From Pseudooceanicola marinus (GTDB lineage: Bacteria; Pseudomonadota; Alphaproteobacteria; Rhodobacterales; Rhodobacteraceae), in the NCBI RefSeq assembly GCF_002786295.1, contig NZ_PGTC01000007.1, forward strand, positions 1-64,000: a DNA stretch of 64,000 nt. The letters are read 5' to 3'. The notes under the pieces were generated by a model. That model ran no database searches. It had not been told where the DNA came from and was given only the letters and a program-made list of their open reading frames with translations. Of the stretch, positions 28,648-37,209 are shown piece by piece. Every line of letters starts with the position of its first letter. The first letter of the stretch is position 1. The translations under genes were made by a program, and so were the position numbers.

Positions 28648-29442
28648 TTACGGGAATGTCCAGCCGTCATGTTCGACGCGGAAGATACGCAACGGCGCGC
28701 CGGGCCGGCCCGTGTTTGGGCGCAGCCGGAAGACGGCGGTGTGCCTCCGCCCGAAATTCTCAATCCCAACATTGATGGTGATCATGCCGCGCACCATGGG
28801 CTGTTCGGGATCGGGTTGCGGGACACTTACGCTGCCATCGAAATCCTGCGCGCCATAGATCGGGTCGGCCTGAAGCGGTGTCGCTTGAATGGCCGCCACG
28901 ACATCCGCAGAGAAGAAAGTGCCCGCATGCGCCGGATCGAGCGGCTCTGGCCCACCCATCCGTGCCAGGCGCGCGCTCTCATATAGGGCGCTGACAAGCT
29001 CCTGCGCCTCGCGGATCATCGCATCACCCGGCGCCTCGTCCGTATCGGCGGCGGGCGTCTCTACCTTCTCGTAGCCTTCGGCAATCAGGTAGCGTTGTGC
29101 CACCCAGCCGGCCTTGCTCATGTCCGCCGAACGCACCAGGCACCATCGTGGCGGCAGAGCCTCGATCTCTGCCTCGGTCATGGCTGAGTAATGCGCCATG
29201 GTGAAGAACGGCACGCAGGCGATCTCCTCCAATCCCCGCGCATCATGGGCAAAGGTCTCGATCACCGGATAGCCGGTGCCGGGCCCCATCCGAGCGTTCA
29301 GAACATCATCTGCAGCAACCCCGGTCACCCGCCATGCGTCGGGACCATGCCCATCAATCTCCGCACTCAAGATGCCAGGCAGCAGGGAGACGCCAATGGC
29401 GGTCAAGACCACATCGAGCATTCGGCGCGTATTCGTTGTCAT
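28648..29442 (-). CDS. Exported SH3-like protein
   Basis: 264 aa. N-terminal signal segment, then a partial SH3b-type motif (DDVLNARMGPGTGYPVIETF) and GWVAQRYLIAEGYEK. The C-terminal ~120 residues form a separate domain ending in RIFRVEHDGWTFP. Probably periplasmic and co-transcribed with the gene at 28082. Confidence 0.68.
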   Translation of the reverse strand: MTTNTRRMLDVVLTAIGVSLLPGILSAEIDGHGPDAWRVTGVAADDVLNARMGPGTGYPVIETFAHDARGLEEIACVPFFTMAHYSAMTEAEIEALPPRWCLVRSADMSKAGWVAQRYLIAEGYEKVETPAADTDEAPGDAMIREAQELVSALYESARLARMGGPEPLDPAHAGTFFSADVVAAIQATPLQADPIYGAQDFDGSVSVPQPDPEQPMVRGMITINVGIENFGRRHTAVFRLRPNTGRPGAPLRIFRVEHDGWTFP

Positions 29443-29571
29443 GATACCTCCAGCACTTCGCGGCTCAGGTGCTTGCACCCTTGCGATGGAAAAGGATCGA
29501 CCCGCCGACCTGGTTTAAGTCGGCGGGCAAGTTGCAAAGGTCTTCGCGATCCGTCGTCCTGCGCAAGTCAG

Positions 29572-30069
29572 CTACGTTCTCGCCTCGACTTGCCACGGTA
29601 TCGCAACAAGCTCGAGCGGCTCTGTCGTCCCACTTGCGTTTAGGAGCGGCACCGTCTGTCCCACCTTCATGCCGAGCAAGGTGACCCCGAGGAATGTCTT
29701 GATCGGGATACCTCCCTGGTCATGTGCAAAACCATGGTCAAAGAGTGTCCGAGTTAATGGTGCCGTCCCCCGGATAGAGTAGGTCACACGTGAGCCCAGG
29801 GTGGCGACGCTTCCTGCCTCTTCTTCGGGATTCAGAATATGTGCATCCTGAAGCTTTGCCCGGATCAGGTGGGAGAGCAGAGGAAAGACACCGCCTTCGA
29901 TAGCTGCGCATTCCCTCCCCAGCTCTTGCAGATGCCAGATGTCCCGCTTGGAAAGGAACGATTGGATCGGTCGCATGGCCTCGACGCTTCCGAACGTCCG
30001 GGTATCAATCGCTGCAGCCTCGTTGCCCGATCTTCCGGCGAGAGTCGCCATTTCACTTGATGTTCGCAT
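29572..30069 (-). CDS. Rnk/GreA-C-like protein 1
   Basis: 165 aa. The C-terminal ~80 residues match the GreA/GreB C-terminal (FKBP-like) fold as in Rnk: VATLGSRVTYSIRG, then PIKTFLGVTLLGMKVGQTVP. The N-terminal part is short, as in Rnk, not the GreA coiled coil. Such proteins bind RNA polymerase or influence nucleotide pools. GAGGAG lies 5 nt before the ATG. Preceded by leader copy L1. Confidence 0.8.
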   Translation of the reverse strand: MRTSSEMATLAGRSGNEAAAIDTRTFGSVEAMRPIQSFLSKRDIWHLQELGRECAAIEGGVFPLLSHLIRAKLQDAHILNPEEEAGSVATLGSRVTYSIRGTAPLTRTLFDHGFAHDQGGIPIKTFLGVTLLGMKVGQTVPLLNASGTTEPLELVAIPWQVEART

Positions 30070-30124
30070 ATCTTCTCCTCGGCCTGCTCAACGCAAGCCT
30101 CAAGAAACCAAAGTTGTTGGTGAA

Positions 30125-30210
30125 GAAGATCCCCGAGCGTGGAGGTCAGCGCATGCGACCCCCTGCCCGGGGCAGGGAGCGGTTCAGCAGAGATCCCGGA
30201 AACGACCGGC
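30125..30210 (-). promoter_or_regulatory. Conserved structured leader L1 (upstream of Rnk-like 1)
   Basis: Reading the minus strand: TTTCCGGGATCTC, CTGAACCGC, a perfect stem CCCTGCCC/GGGCAGGG, then CTCGGGGATCTTC. The spacing from GAACCGC to CGGGG is 55 nt, as in the other copies. The stem differs in sequence from L2-L5 but keeps base pairing, suggesting a conserved RNA structure. Confidence 0.6.
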
Positions 30211-30244
30211 CTCTGATTTTGCATGACGACACAGACATCACGCC

Positions 30245-30273
30245 ACGCTATGAAGTTTCCGACGCCAAGTCAA
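30245..30273 (-). promoter_or_regulatory. Candidate promoter of leader L1
   Basis: Minus strand: -35 TTGACT (30268-30273), 17-bp spacer, -10 TAGCGT (30245-30250). It would start a transcript just upstream of L1. Confidence 0.45.
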
Positions 30274-30460
30274 ACTTTGCCGGGTCCTCGGAGCAGCAGA
30301 TGCCACCACCCGCTGGGCTGATCCTTTCAGGCGGGGTGGGAAACCTTTCCGTGAGACGGAAAATGAAGACCAGTGAGGCTGTCCCGTCTCCAGGCAAGCC
30401 GTTGATGCCGGTAGTCCCCGCGTCGGATGCTCCAGTGACCGCATTAGTTGCAACCCGTCA

Positions 30461-30913
30461 CTACACGGCAAAAGGCACGCCCACCTGGGTTACCACCAAT
30501 GACCGGGTGGTGCCGTCTTCGGACAGCAGCTTAGTGCGTTGCCCGGTCGACATTCCGATGAGCGCGCCCCCCAAGAGGGAGTGAATCGGGATTTCTCCAG
30601 CACGCGTCACAAGGCCGAAACTGAGAACCCCGCATTCGATATCTTTCTCATCCACCACGCAAGAAATGTAGCTGCCAAACGTGGCAACATCGGACGGTGC
30701 CGCACCCTCAATCGCAACGGCCACCTGCAGTTTCTGGTGTAGAGTATCCAGCATGAGCTGGGAGTAGGCGACACTGCTGTTGTTGGCGAAGCTCAGAAAT
30801 CTCTCGATTCTCAGCCGATCGGCTTTTGTCAGGCGGCACTTGCAATCCCCGCCACCCGCTTCCGGCTTTCCGTGTCGCGGTATCGTTGATCCCGTAACGT
30901 CAGGTATGGCCAT
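30461..30913 (-). CDS. Rnk/GreA-C-like protein 2
   Basis: 150 aa. The N-terminal part resembles an Rnk helix pair. The C-terminal domain reads VATFGSYISCVVDEKD, then PIHSLLGGALIGMSTGQRTK, the Rnk/GreA C-terminal pattern. It lies between leaders L2 (upstream) and L1 (downstream) on the same strand. Role in transcription is inferred from family. Confidence 0.75.
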   Translation of the reverse strand: MAIPDVTGSTIPRHGKPEAGGGDCKCRLTKADRLRIERFLSFANNSSVAYSQLMLDTLHQKLQVAVAIEGAAPSDVATFGSYISCVVDEKDIECGVLSFGLVTRAGEIPIHSLLGGALIGMSTGQRTKLLSEDGTTRSLVVTQVGVPFAV

Positions 30914-30954
30914 GTTTCCCCCTGGAGTTCCCTCCTACAATCTCAGAACTTTTC

Positions 30955-31040
30955 TCGAGATGTCCCCGGGAGATCGCTGCGCATAAAACGCCCACGATCC
31001 GCCCGGGGCTAAGGGCGGTTCAGCAGAAGAAACCGGAACT
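30955..31040 (-). promoter_or_regulatory. Conserved structured leader L2 (upstream of Rnk-like 2)
   Basis: Minus strand: GTTCCGGTTTCTTCTG, CTGAACCGCCC, stem CCGCCC/GGGCGG, then CCCGGGGACATCTCG. Box spacing is about 57 nt. A TTGACA -35 candidate (31089-31094) lies 73 nt upstream of the GAACCGCC box and overlaps the end of the DUF6522 gene. Confidence 0.65.
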
Positions 31041-31090
31041 TGATCTGATACCTGACCATGGGTTGATCGTTGCTTGCCGCCTGACGAGTG

Positions 31091-31369
31091 TCAATCCCGA
31101 CGCCCTGACCGCGCTCGCGGAGTGACGGGAAAGCTTCCCCGCGACAGCACCTCCCCCTCTTCGTCGACAACGAGACGGAACGCGCGGTCGGCGCGATAGA
31201 AGGTCATGCGCCAACGTCCTTCGTCTTCGTCTGTCCCGCTCTCGGAGCGGCTGCTGATGAGCCCATTCCGCATCTCTTCCCGGACCTGCTCTTCCGTGAT
31301 CTTGAAGGCCCGCGCGATGGCGGCTGCTTCCACAACGAACCCACTGTCGGTCTTGGATACTTCGCTCAT
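31091..31369 (-). CDS. DUF6522-like protein
   Basis: 92 aa. Conserved-looking features: FVVEAAAIARAFKITEEQVR, MRNGLISSRSE, RWRMTFYRADRAFRLVVDEE. These match the DUF6522 family often seen beside denitrification or nitrosative-stress genes. The ATG at 31369 has GGGAG about 8 nt upstream. Located divergently from the haemoglobin operon. Confidence 0.65.
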   Translation of the reverse strand: MSEVSKTDSGFVVEAAAIARAFKITEEQVREEMRNGLISSRSESGTDEDEGRWRMTFYRADRAFRLVVDEEGEVLSRGSFPVTPRARSGRRD

Positions 31370-31451
31370 CGCACTGTCTCCCATTCCCTGGTCCCGCGCC
31401 GATCTGCGCCTGTCGGGCTCTGCGCGGTTTCGCGCGATTGCGCTCGACTCC

Positions 31452-31474
31452 AATAGGTATTTACAATACCACTT
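31452..31474. promoter_or_regulatory. Putative NsrR operator upstream of the haemoglobin operon
   Basis: 23 bp: AATAGG, then TATTTAC in the core, then AATACCACTT; the core GGTATTTACAATACC is a near dyad. The same outer sequence occurs 12 bp before nsrR (42251-42273). The half-site AAGTGGTATT on the other strand resembles the known NsrR half-site AAGATGYATTT. It lies 47 bp before the haemoglobin ATG. Confidence 0.65.
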
Positions 31475-31520
31475 GGGGAACGTACCCCGTCAATACAACT
31501 GCGACCAAGGTGCCACTCCG

Positions 31521-31970
31521 ATGACCTCCATCCAGACTTCTTCGCGAAGCCCCTCCGCGCGACCGGAGATCACAGCCGATCTCGAGGCACGGACTGGGCT
31601 CGATGAGGCGGTCCTGCGCGAGCTGGTCCATGCCTTCTATGACAAGATCCGCAAGGATCCTGTTCTTGGCCCGATCTTCGCGGCGCGCATCGATGACTGG
31701 CCACCGCATCTGGAGCGGATGACTGCTTTCTGGTCGTCAGTTGCCCTTATGACAGGCCGCTATCATGGCGCCCCAGTGCCCAAGCACGTCGGCCTGCCGA
31801 TTGACTGGGGCCATTTCGAGCGGTGGATCATGCTCTTTCGCGAGACTGCAACGGAGATCTGCACGCCCGCAGGCGCCGCCCATGTCGTCGAACGGGCCGA
31901 ACGCATCGCCCGGTCGCTCAACTTCGCGGTCCAGGATGCACGAGGGACCGGCATCCCGAACCTGGCTTGA
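31521..31970 (+). CDS. Group III truncated haemoglobin
   Basis: 149 aa. Haem-protein features are LVHAFYDKIRKDPVLGPIF, PPHLERMTAFWSSVALMTG, YHGAPVPKHVGLPID (proximal His in VPKH-like context), and HFERWIMLFRETATE. Group III haemoglobins bind oxygen and nitric oxide and are linked to microaerobic or NO stress. First gene of a tightly packed operon to the cbb3 oxidase. Confidence 0.9.
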   Translation: MTSIQTSSRSPSARPEITADLEARTGLDEAVLRELVHAFYDKIRKDPVLGPIFAARIDDWPPHLERMTAFWSSVALMTGRYHGAPVPKHVGLPIDWGHFERWIMLFRETATEICTPAGAAHVVERAERIARSLNFAVQDARGTGIPNLA

Positions 31971-31977
31971 GGCTCGC

Positions 31978-32355
31978 ATGGCGAAGCAATTCGATATCGA
32001 TATTGCCCGCGTTCACGACGAGGCGTCCGATACGGACCGCACGAGGCTGCTCGTGGACCGGATCTGGCCGCGAGGTATTCCAAAGGCCGATCTCGGACAC
32101 GATGACTGGATCAAGGACATCGCGCCGACCACCGAGCTCAGGAAATGGTTCGACCACGACCCGGATAAATGGAGGGAATTCCGCAACCGCTACCTGCAAG
32201 AACTGGCTGACAATACGGACGCCGTTGACCGCTGCCTCGCATGGTGCCGAGCCGGCCCCGTCACTCTGCTCTTCGCCGCGAAGGACCGGGACCACAACCA
32301 GGCTGTGGTCCTGCGGGACTACCTGAAGCAGCGGCTCAAGGGGAGCAAGTCATGA
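31978..32355 (+). CDS. DUF488 family protein
   Basis: 125 aa. Conserved marks are RTRLLVDRIWPRGIPKADL, the KWFDHDPDKWREFRNRY segment and VTLLFAAKDRDHNQAVVLRD. Function unknown, but the family often accompanies haemoglobin and nitronate monooxygenase genes. Starts 8 bp after the haemoglobin stop and overlaps the next gene by ATGA. Confidence 0.87.
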   Translation: MAKQFDIDIARVHDEASDTDRTRLLVDRIWPRGIPKADLGHDDWIKDIAPTTELRKWFDHDPDKWREFRNRYLQELADNTDAVDRCLAWCRAGPVTLLFAAKDRDHNQAVVLRDYLKQRLKGSKS

Positions 32356-33383
32356 CGCTTGAAGACGGGTCCCTTCGCACGCCCCTGTGCGACCTTCTGG
32401 GATGCGAGTATCCCGTCATCCTGGCCGGCATGGGAGGCGTCGCGCGTTCCGAACTGGCCGCCGCGGTCGCCAATGCCGGCGGTTTCCCGACACTGGGGAT
32501 GGTGCGCGAAGCGCCTTCACTGATCGCCTCGGAGATCGGAGCCTATCGCCGGCTGTCAAACCGTCCTTTTGCCGTCAACCTTATCCCCGCAGCCACCGAC
32601 CCAGACCTGCTGGACCAGCAAATCGAAACCTGCCTCGCGATGGAAGTGGCGGTCTTCTCGTTCTTCTGGGATGTCGTGCCCGAGGCCATTGCCCGGGTGA
32701 AGACGGCAGGCGCTCTCCTGCTGCACCAGGTGGGCACGCTGCGCGCGGCACGGGAGGCCGAAGCCGCCGGTGCGGATGTGTTGATCGCACAGGGGCAGGA
32801 TGCTGGCGGCCACGTTCACGGGCGCACCCCGACATTCGACCTGCTCCGGGCCGTGCTGGACACCACGGCCCTGTCGGTTGTCGCCTCGGGCGGCATCAGC
32901 AACGGCAAGGGGCTGGCCCGGGCGCTCTCGTTCGGGGCGCAGGGCGTCCAGTGCGGCACCGCCTTCCTGGCCACGGCCGAATCCTTCGCCCACGACTACC
33001 ACAAGCAACGGGTCGTGACCGCGCAGGGGGAGGATACCGTCCTGACCGACGGCTTCGTGCTGAACTGGCCCAAGGGATCGGTCGTGCGCGTCCTCCGCAA
33101 CAGCGTCACCGAGACCTTTGGCCCGGCCCTGATGGGACATGACCCCGAGAGGATCGCACATAAGGTGATCGCCCGCGACGGCCTCATCCCGCGGCTGCGC
33201 CAGAGCACGGACTCGCCCCTGCGCACCACGACCGGAGATCTTGAACAGATGCCGCTTTATTGCGGCACCGGAGCGGGTGAGATCGACGAGATTGTCCCGG
33301 CGGCGCAGCGCCTGAACACCCTGTGTGCCGAGGCTCAGGCTCGCCTCGCATCAGGCCGGCAAACGCCGGTGGGGCGGACATGA
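32352..33383 (+). CDS. Nitronate monooxygenase-like flavoprotein
   Basis: 343 aa TIM-barrel FMN enzyme. Seen: the N-terminal YPVILAGMGGVARSELAAAV, HQVGTLRAAREAEAAGADVL, AQGQDAGGHVHGR with the likely catalytic His, VVASGGISNGKGLARALSFG and GVQCGTAFL (phosphate binding). Members oxidise alkyl nitronates; some are enoyl reductase-like. It is coupled by ATGA overlaps to DUF488 and ccoS. Confidence 0.88.
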   Translation: MTLEDGSLRTPLCDLLGCEYPVILAGMGGVARSELAAAVANAGGFPTLGMVREAPSLIASEIGAYRRLSNRPFAVNLIPAATDPDLLDQQIETCLAMEVAVFSFFWDVVPEAIARVKTAGALLLHQVGTLRAAREAEAAGADVLIAQGQDAGGHVHGRTPTFDLLRAVLDTTALSVVASGGISNGKGLARALSFGAQGVQCGTAFLATAESFAHDYHKQRVVTAQGEDTVLTDGFVLNWPKGSVVRVLRNSVTETFGPALMGHDPERIAHKVIARDGLIPRLRQSTDSPLRTTTGDLEQMPLYCGTGAGEIDEIVPAAQRLNTLCAEAQARLASGRQTPVGRT

Positions 33384-33565
33384 GCATCCTTCTACTGCTG
33401 ATACCAGTAACGCTGATGATGGGTGCCATCGGCCTCGGAGCATTTTTCTGGGCGATGAAGACTGACCAGTTCGACGACCCGGAAGGCGATGCCCGCCGGA
33501 TCCTCCAGACGGAGGACCGTCCGCTGCCACCAAGACATAGAACTGACCGGGAGGTTGCCAGATGA
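33380..33565 (+). CDS. ccoS: cbb3 oxidase assembly protein CcoS
   Basis: 61 aa: one N-terminal transmembrane helix followed by FFWAMKTDQFDDPEGDARRI, the CcoS signature. It helps insert haem b and CuB into CcoN. Its position ahead of ccoN is unusual, since it normally lies at the end of ccoGHIS. Overlaps both neighbours by about 4 bp. Confidence 0.88.
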   Translation: MSILLLLIPVTLMMGAIGLGAFFWAMKTDQFDDPEGDARRILQTEDRPLPPRHRTDREVAR

Positions 33566-35214
33566 TGGAGCGGTTGACAGGTGCCGAACGCCAGATCGCA
33601 TTGATAATTTGTGTCGTCATGGCGATTGTCGGGCTGGTGATGGCCGCAGCGGGTCATGGCGATCCGATGGGGAGCCACGGCGCGATCGTGCTGATTGCAG
33701 CCGGTATCACGACCTTCTTCGTCCTGCGTGCGATTGGCGAGCCCGAACCGGCCGAGGACCGCACGGTCGACTACTATGATGACCCGACCAAGGCCGGCCT
33801 CGTGATTGCCCTGTTCTGGGCCGTCGTCGGTATGGGCATGGGGGTCTGGGTGGCGGCGCAACTTGCCTGGCCCGACCTGCGCATCGACGCGGCGTGGTCG
33901 AGCTTCGGCCGCATCCGCCCCGTTCACACATCGGGGGTGATCTTCGGATTCGGTGGCAACGCCCTCATCGCCACCTCCTATCACGTCATGCAACGCACCA
34001 GCCGGGCCCGGCTGGCGGGACATGTCTCACCGTGGTTCGTGCTGCTGGGCTTCAACCTCTTCTGCATCATTGCCGCCTCTGGCTACCTGATGGGGGTAAC
34101 CCAGTCGAAGGAATACGCCGAACCGGAATGGTATGCCGACATCTGGCTGGTCATCGTCTGGGTGGTCTACTTCGTGCTCTACATCCGCACGCTGGCGCGC
34201 CGCAACGAGCCGCATATCTACGTGGCCAACTGGTATTACCTCGCCTTCATCCTGGTCGTGGCGATCCTTCATATCGTCAACAACCTCGCTGTCCCCGCCA
34301 GCCTGACAGGAGCAAAGAGCTACTCGGCATTCGCGGGAGTCCAGGACGCGATGACGCAATGGTGGTATGGCCATAACGCGGTCGCCTTCTTCCTGACCGC
34401 CGGGTTCCTCGGCATGCTCTACTACTTCCTACCCAAGCGGGCGGAGCGGCCGATCTATTCCTACCGCCTGTCGATCCTGTCGTTCTGGGGCATCGTGTTT
34501 TTCTACATCTGGGCCGGCTCGCATCACCTGCATTACACCGCCCTGCCGCAATGGGTGCAGACGCTGGGCATGACCTTTTCGGTCATGCTGCTGGTGCCCT
34601 CCTGGGCCAGCGCGGGCAACGCGCTGATGACGCTGAACGGCGCCTGGCACAAGGTGCGCGACGACGCCACGCTGCGCTTCATGATGGTGGCGGCGGTGTT
34701 CTACGGGCTGTCCACCTTCGAAGGCTCGTTCATGGCTGTGCGTGCGGTGAACTCGCTGTCGCATTACACTGACTGGACGGTAGGGCATGTCCATGCCGGC
34801 GCGATGGGCTGGGTGGCTTTGATCACCTTTGGCTCAATCTACTCCGTCGTCCCACTGCTGTGGAAGCGCGAGACGATGTATTCCTGGAAGCTGGTGGAAT
34901 GGCACTTCTGGCTCGCGCTGGCCGGCACGGTGATTTACGTCTTCGCGATGTGGAACAGCGGCATCATCCAGGGGCTGATGTGGCGCACCTACACCGACAG
35001 CGGCACGCTGGCCTATTCCTTCACCGACACGCTGGTGGCCATGCATCCCTATTACGTCGCACGGGCCTGCGGCGGGGCCCTGTTCCTGACCGGGGCGATC
35101 CTGGCGGCCTACAACGTCTACATGACGATCCGGCACGCCCCCGAAAAACGGCCGGAACGCGACTACCCCACCTCGTCCGAAGCGGTAGAACCTGCCGTTC
35201 CGGCAGCGGAGTGA
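33562..35214 (+). CDS. ccoN: cbb3-type cytochrome c oxidase subunit I
   Basis: 550-aa catalytic membrane subunit. Haem b and CuB ligands are visible: RPVHTSGVIFGFGGNAL, WWYGHNAVAFFLTAGFLG, YIWAGSHHLHYTALP and DWTVGHVHAGAMGW. It has an extra N-terminal pair of hydrophobic helices. With CcoO and CcoP it forms a high-affinity terminal oxidase. Probably a second copy in the genome, as it lacks ccoGHI beside it; that is inferred. Confidence 0.95.
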   Translation: MMERLTGAERQIALIICVVMAIVGLVMAAAGHGDPMGSHGAIVLIAAGITTFFVLRAIGEPEPAEDRTVDYYDDPTKAGLVIALFWAVVGMGMGVWVAAQLAWPDLRIDAAWSSFGRIRPVHTSGVIFGFGGNALIATSYHVMQRTSRARLAGHVSPWFVLLGFNLFCIIAASGYLMGVTQSKEYAEPEWYADIWLVIVWVVYFVLYIRTLARRNEPHIYVANWYYLAFILVVAILHIVNNLAVPASLTGAKSYSAFAGVQDAMTQWWYGHNAVAFFLTAGFLGMLYYFLPKRAERPIYSYRLSILSFWGIVFFYIWAGSHHLHYTALPQWVQTLGMTFSVMLLVPSWASAGNALMTLNGAWHKVRDDATLRFMMVAAVFYGLSTFEGSFMAVRAVNSLSHYTDWTVGHVHAGAMGWVALITFGSIYSVVPLLWKRETMYSWKLVEWHFWLALAGTVIYVFAMWNSGIIQGLMWRTYTDSGTLAYSFTDTLVAMHPYYVARACGGALFLTGAILAAYNVYMTIRHAPEKRPERDYPTSSEAVEPAVPAAE

Positions 35215-35218
35215 CACG

Positions 35219-35995
35219 ATGTTTCGCAAGATCCTCTCCCCCTTCGCCCGCCTGTTCGAGTTCCACGCCCGGACCCACTACCGCACCGAGCGGCACTCGA
35301 TGGCCCTGACCCTTGGCATCATCGTCGCCGCCGGTGTGGGCGGGTTCGTCGAGATCGCGCCGCTCTTCACCATTGACGAAACGGTCGAGGCCGCACCGGA
35401 CATGCGGCTTTACACGCCGCTCGAGCAGGCCGGGCGCGACATCTATATTCGTGAGGGCTGCTATGCCTGCCACTCCCAGATGATCCGCACCCTACAGGAC
35501 GAGGTGGATCGCTACGGCCCCTATTCGCTGGCGGTGGAATCGCAATACGATCACCCGATGCTCTGGGGGTCCAAGCGGACCGGGCCGGACCTTGCGCGGC
35601 TGGGCAACAAGTATTCCGATGACTGGCACGTGCGCCACTTGGTCGATCCACGCGCCGTGGTGCCGGAATCGGTCATGCCGCAATACGCTTTCCTGCTGGA
35701 CCGGACGCTCGAGACAGAGAACCTGCCGGACCGCCTCGCGGCGCTCCGGGCGGTGGGCGTGCCCTACAGCGATGAACAGATCGCCAATGCCGCTGCCGAC
35801 GCTCGCGGCCAGGCCCGGCCCGACACCGATGCGGCCGACGGGATAAGCGAGCGATATGGCGACGCGACCGGCGTCCGTCACTTCGACGGACAGCGGGATC
35901 GGGTCACGGAGATGGACGCGCTGGTGGCCTACCTCCAGATCCTTGGCAGGCTCACCGACGCCGCCTTCGCAAATCAGCCACTCGGGGAGGAGTGA
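35219..35995 (+). CDS. ccoO: cbb3-type cytochrome c oxidase subunit II (mono-haem)
   Basis: 258 aa. One N-terminal membrane anchor, then the periplasmic cytochrome with CYACHSQMIR (c-type haem site) and the distal Met region VMPQYAFL. It transfers electrons from CcoP to CcoN. Starts 5 bp after the ccoN stop. Confidence 0.95.
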   Translation: MFRKILSPFARLFEFHARTHYRTERHSMALTLGIIVAAGVGGFVEIAPLFTIDETVEAAPDMRLYTPLEQAGRDIYIREGCYACHSQMIRTLQDEVDRYGPYSLAVESQYDHPMLWGSKRTGPDLARLGNKYSDDWHVRHLVDPRAVVPESVMPQYAFLLDRTLETENLPDRLAALRAVGVPYSDEQIANAAADARGQARPDTDAADGISERYGDATGVRHFDGQRDRVTEMDALVAYLQILGRLTDAAFANQPLGEE

Positions 35996-35999
35996 CAGG

Positions 36000-36170
36000 A
36001 TGGATCTTACCCATGACCTGACCTCGGTGATCGCCAAGTCCTTCGGGCTGTTTTACCTCATCGCCCTGTCCGTGGGGATCACCGTCTACGCCTACTGGCC
36101 GTCGCTGGGCAAACGCTTCGACAAGGCCGCCAACAGCATCTTGGATGACGAGGACGGGCCATGTCGGTAA
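36000..36170 (+). CDS. ccoQ: cbb3 oxidase small subunit CcoQ
   Basis: 56 aa with one transmembrane helix (LFYLIALSVGITVYAYWPS) and a charged C-terminus. Matches CcoQ in size and position between ccoO and ccoP. It overlaps the ccoP start by about 10 bp. Confidence 0.88.
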   Translation: MDLTHDLTSVIAKSFGLFYLIALSVGITVYAYWPSLGKRFDKAANSILDDEDGPCR

Positions 36171-37039
36171 AGGAACGAGATCCCCTCACCGGGCACCAGA
36201 CCACGGGTCACGAATGGAACGGGATCACCGAGCTGAACACCCGCGTGCCGCGGGCGGTGTGGTTCTTCATAATTGTCACCCATATCTGGGCACTGGTCTA
36301 CTGGGTGCTCATGCCGGCTTGGCCACTGGTGAACACCTATACTCGCGGGCTGCTGGGCATTGACCAACAAGAACAGGTGAAAGAGCGCGTAGCCGCCGCG
36401 GATGCCACCCGTGGCATCTGGGCGGATCAAATCGCCGCGCTCCCGTTGGACAAAATCCGTGACGATACCCTGCTCATGGCCAACGTCGACCGGGCAGCGC
36501 CCGCACTCTTCGGTGACAATTGCGCGGCCTGCCACGGAAGCCGCGCCGAAGGCGGGCCTGGTTATCCCTCCCTGGTCGATGACGCTTGGCTCTGGGGCGG
36601 TGACGATGAAACGATTCTCGAAACCCTGCGCGTCGGCATCAATTCACCTCATCCCGACACGCGCTATGCCGAGATGCTGGCGTTCGGCCGCGATGGCATG
36701 CTCGACCGGGGACAGATCCGCATCGCAGCGGACTACGTGCAGTCGCTGGCGGGCCTCGACAGCGGCGCCTCGCCCGAGCGCCTGGAGGAAGGCGCCGCGC
36801 TCTTCGCCGACAATTGCGCAAGCTGCCACGGCGAGGATGGCGCGGGCGTGCAGGACCTTGGTGCCCCGAACCTCACAGATACCCACTGGATCTACGGCGG
36901 CTCCGATGAGGCGCTGTTCGAGACGATCTATGGTGGCCGACAGGGCTGGATGCCCGCATGGGAAAACCGCCTGACCAAAGCGCAGCGCAAGATGCTTGCC
37001 ATCTATATCACCTCGCTGGCCGATGGAGGCCCGGAATGA
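36161..37039 (+). CDS. ccoP: cbb3-type cytochrome c oxidase di-haem subunit III
   Basis: 292 aa. N-terminal helix (PRAVWFFIIVTHIWALVYWV), then two cytochrome c domains with CAACHG and CASCHG haem sites. The typical KERDPLTGHQTTGHEWNGI start is present. It receives electrons from soluble cytochromes. Confidence 0.95.
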   Translation: MSVKERDPLTGHQTTGHEWNGITELNTRVPRAVWFFIIVTHIWALVYWVLMPAWPLVNTYTRGLLGIDQQEQVKERVAAADATRGIWADQIAALPLDKIRDDTLLMANVDRAAPALFGDNCAACHGSRAEGGPGYPSLVDDAWLWGGDDETILETLRVGINSPHPDTRYAEMLAFGRDGMLDRGQIRIAADYVQSLAGLDSGASPERLEEGAALFADNCASCHGEDGAGVQDLGAPNLTDTHWIYGGSDEALFETIYGGRQGWMPAWENRLTKAQRKMLAIYITSLADGGPE

Positions 37040-37209
37040 CCATTGAGCGGCCCCGTGTTCTGGCGATCTCCGCCGCATTGCTGGTAGTGGCCGTCTTCGC
37101 GGCCGCCAATATCCATCTCGTCTCGGTCTCGCTGTCGTCGCAACCGAGCTGCGTTGAAACCGCCAAGGAAGGCGCCGGCACCTACCGTCCGGCGAAACCG
37201 TCATGCTGA
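37036..37209 (+). CDS. Small membrane protein in the cbb3 operon
   Basis: 57 aa: one transmembrane helix followed by SCVETAKEGAGTYRPAKPSC. Overlaps ccoP by ATGA and the next gene by 7 bp. It may take the place of an assembly factor; no family recognised. Confidence 0.65.
   Translation: MTIERPRVLAISAALLVVAVFAAANIHLVSVSLSSQPSCVETAKEGAGTYRPAKPSC

Noticed and set aside
30664-30680. GTAGCTGCCAAAC resembling half of the parS-like site
   Set aside because: Only one arm matches and it lies inside an Rnk-like coding region outside the ParB block.
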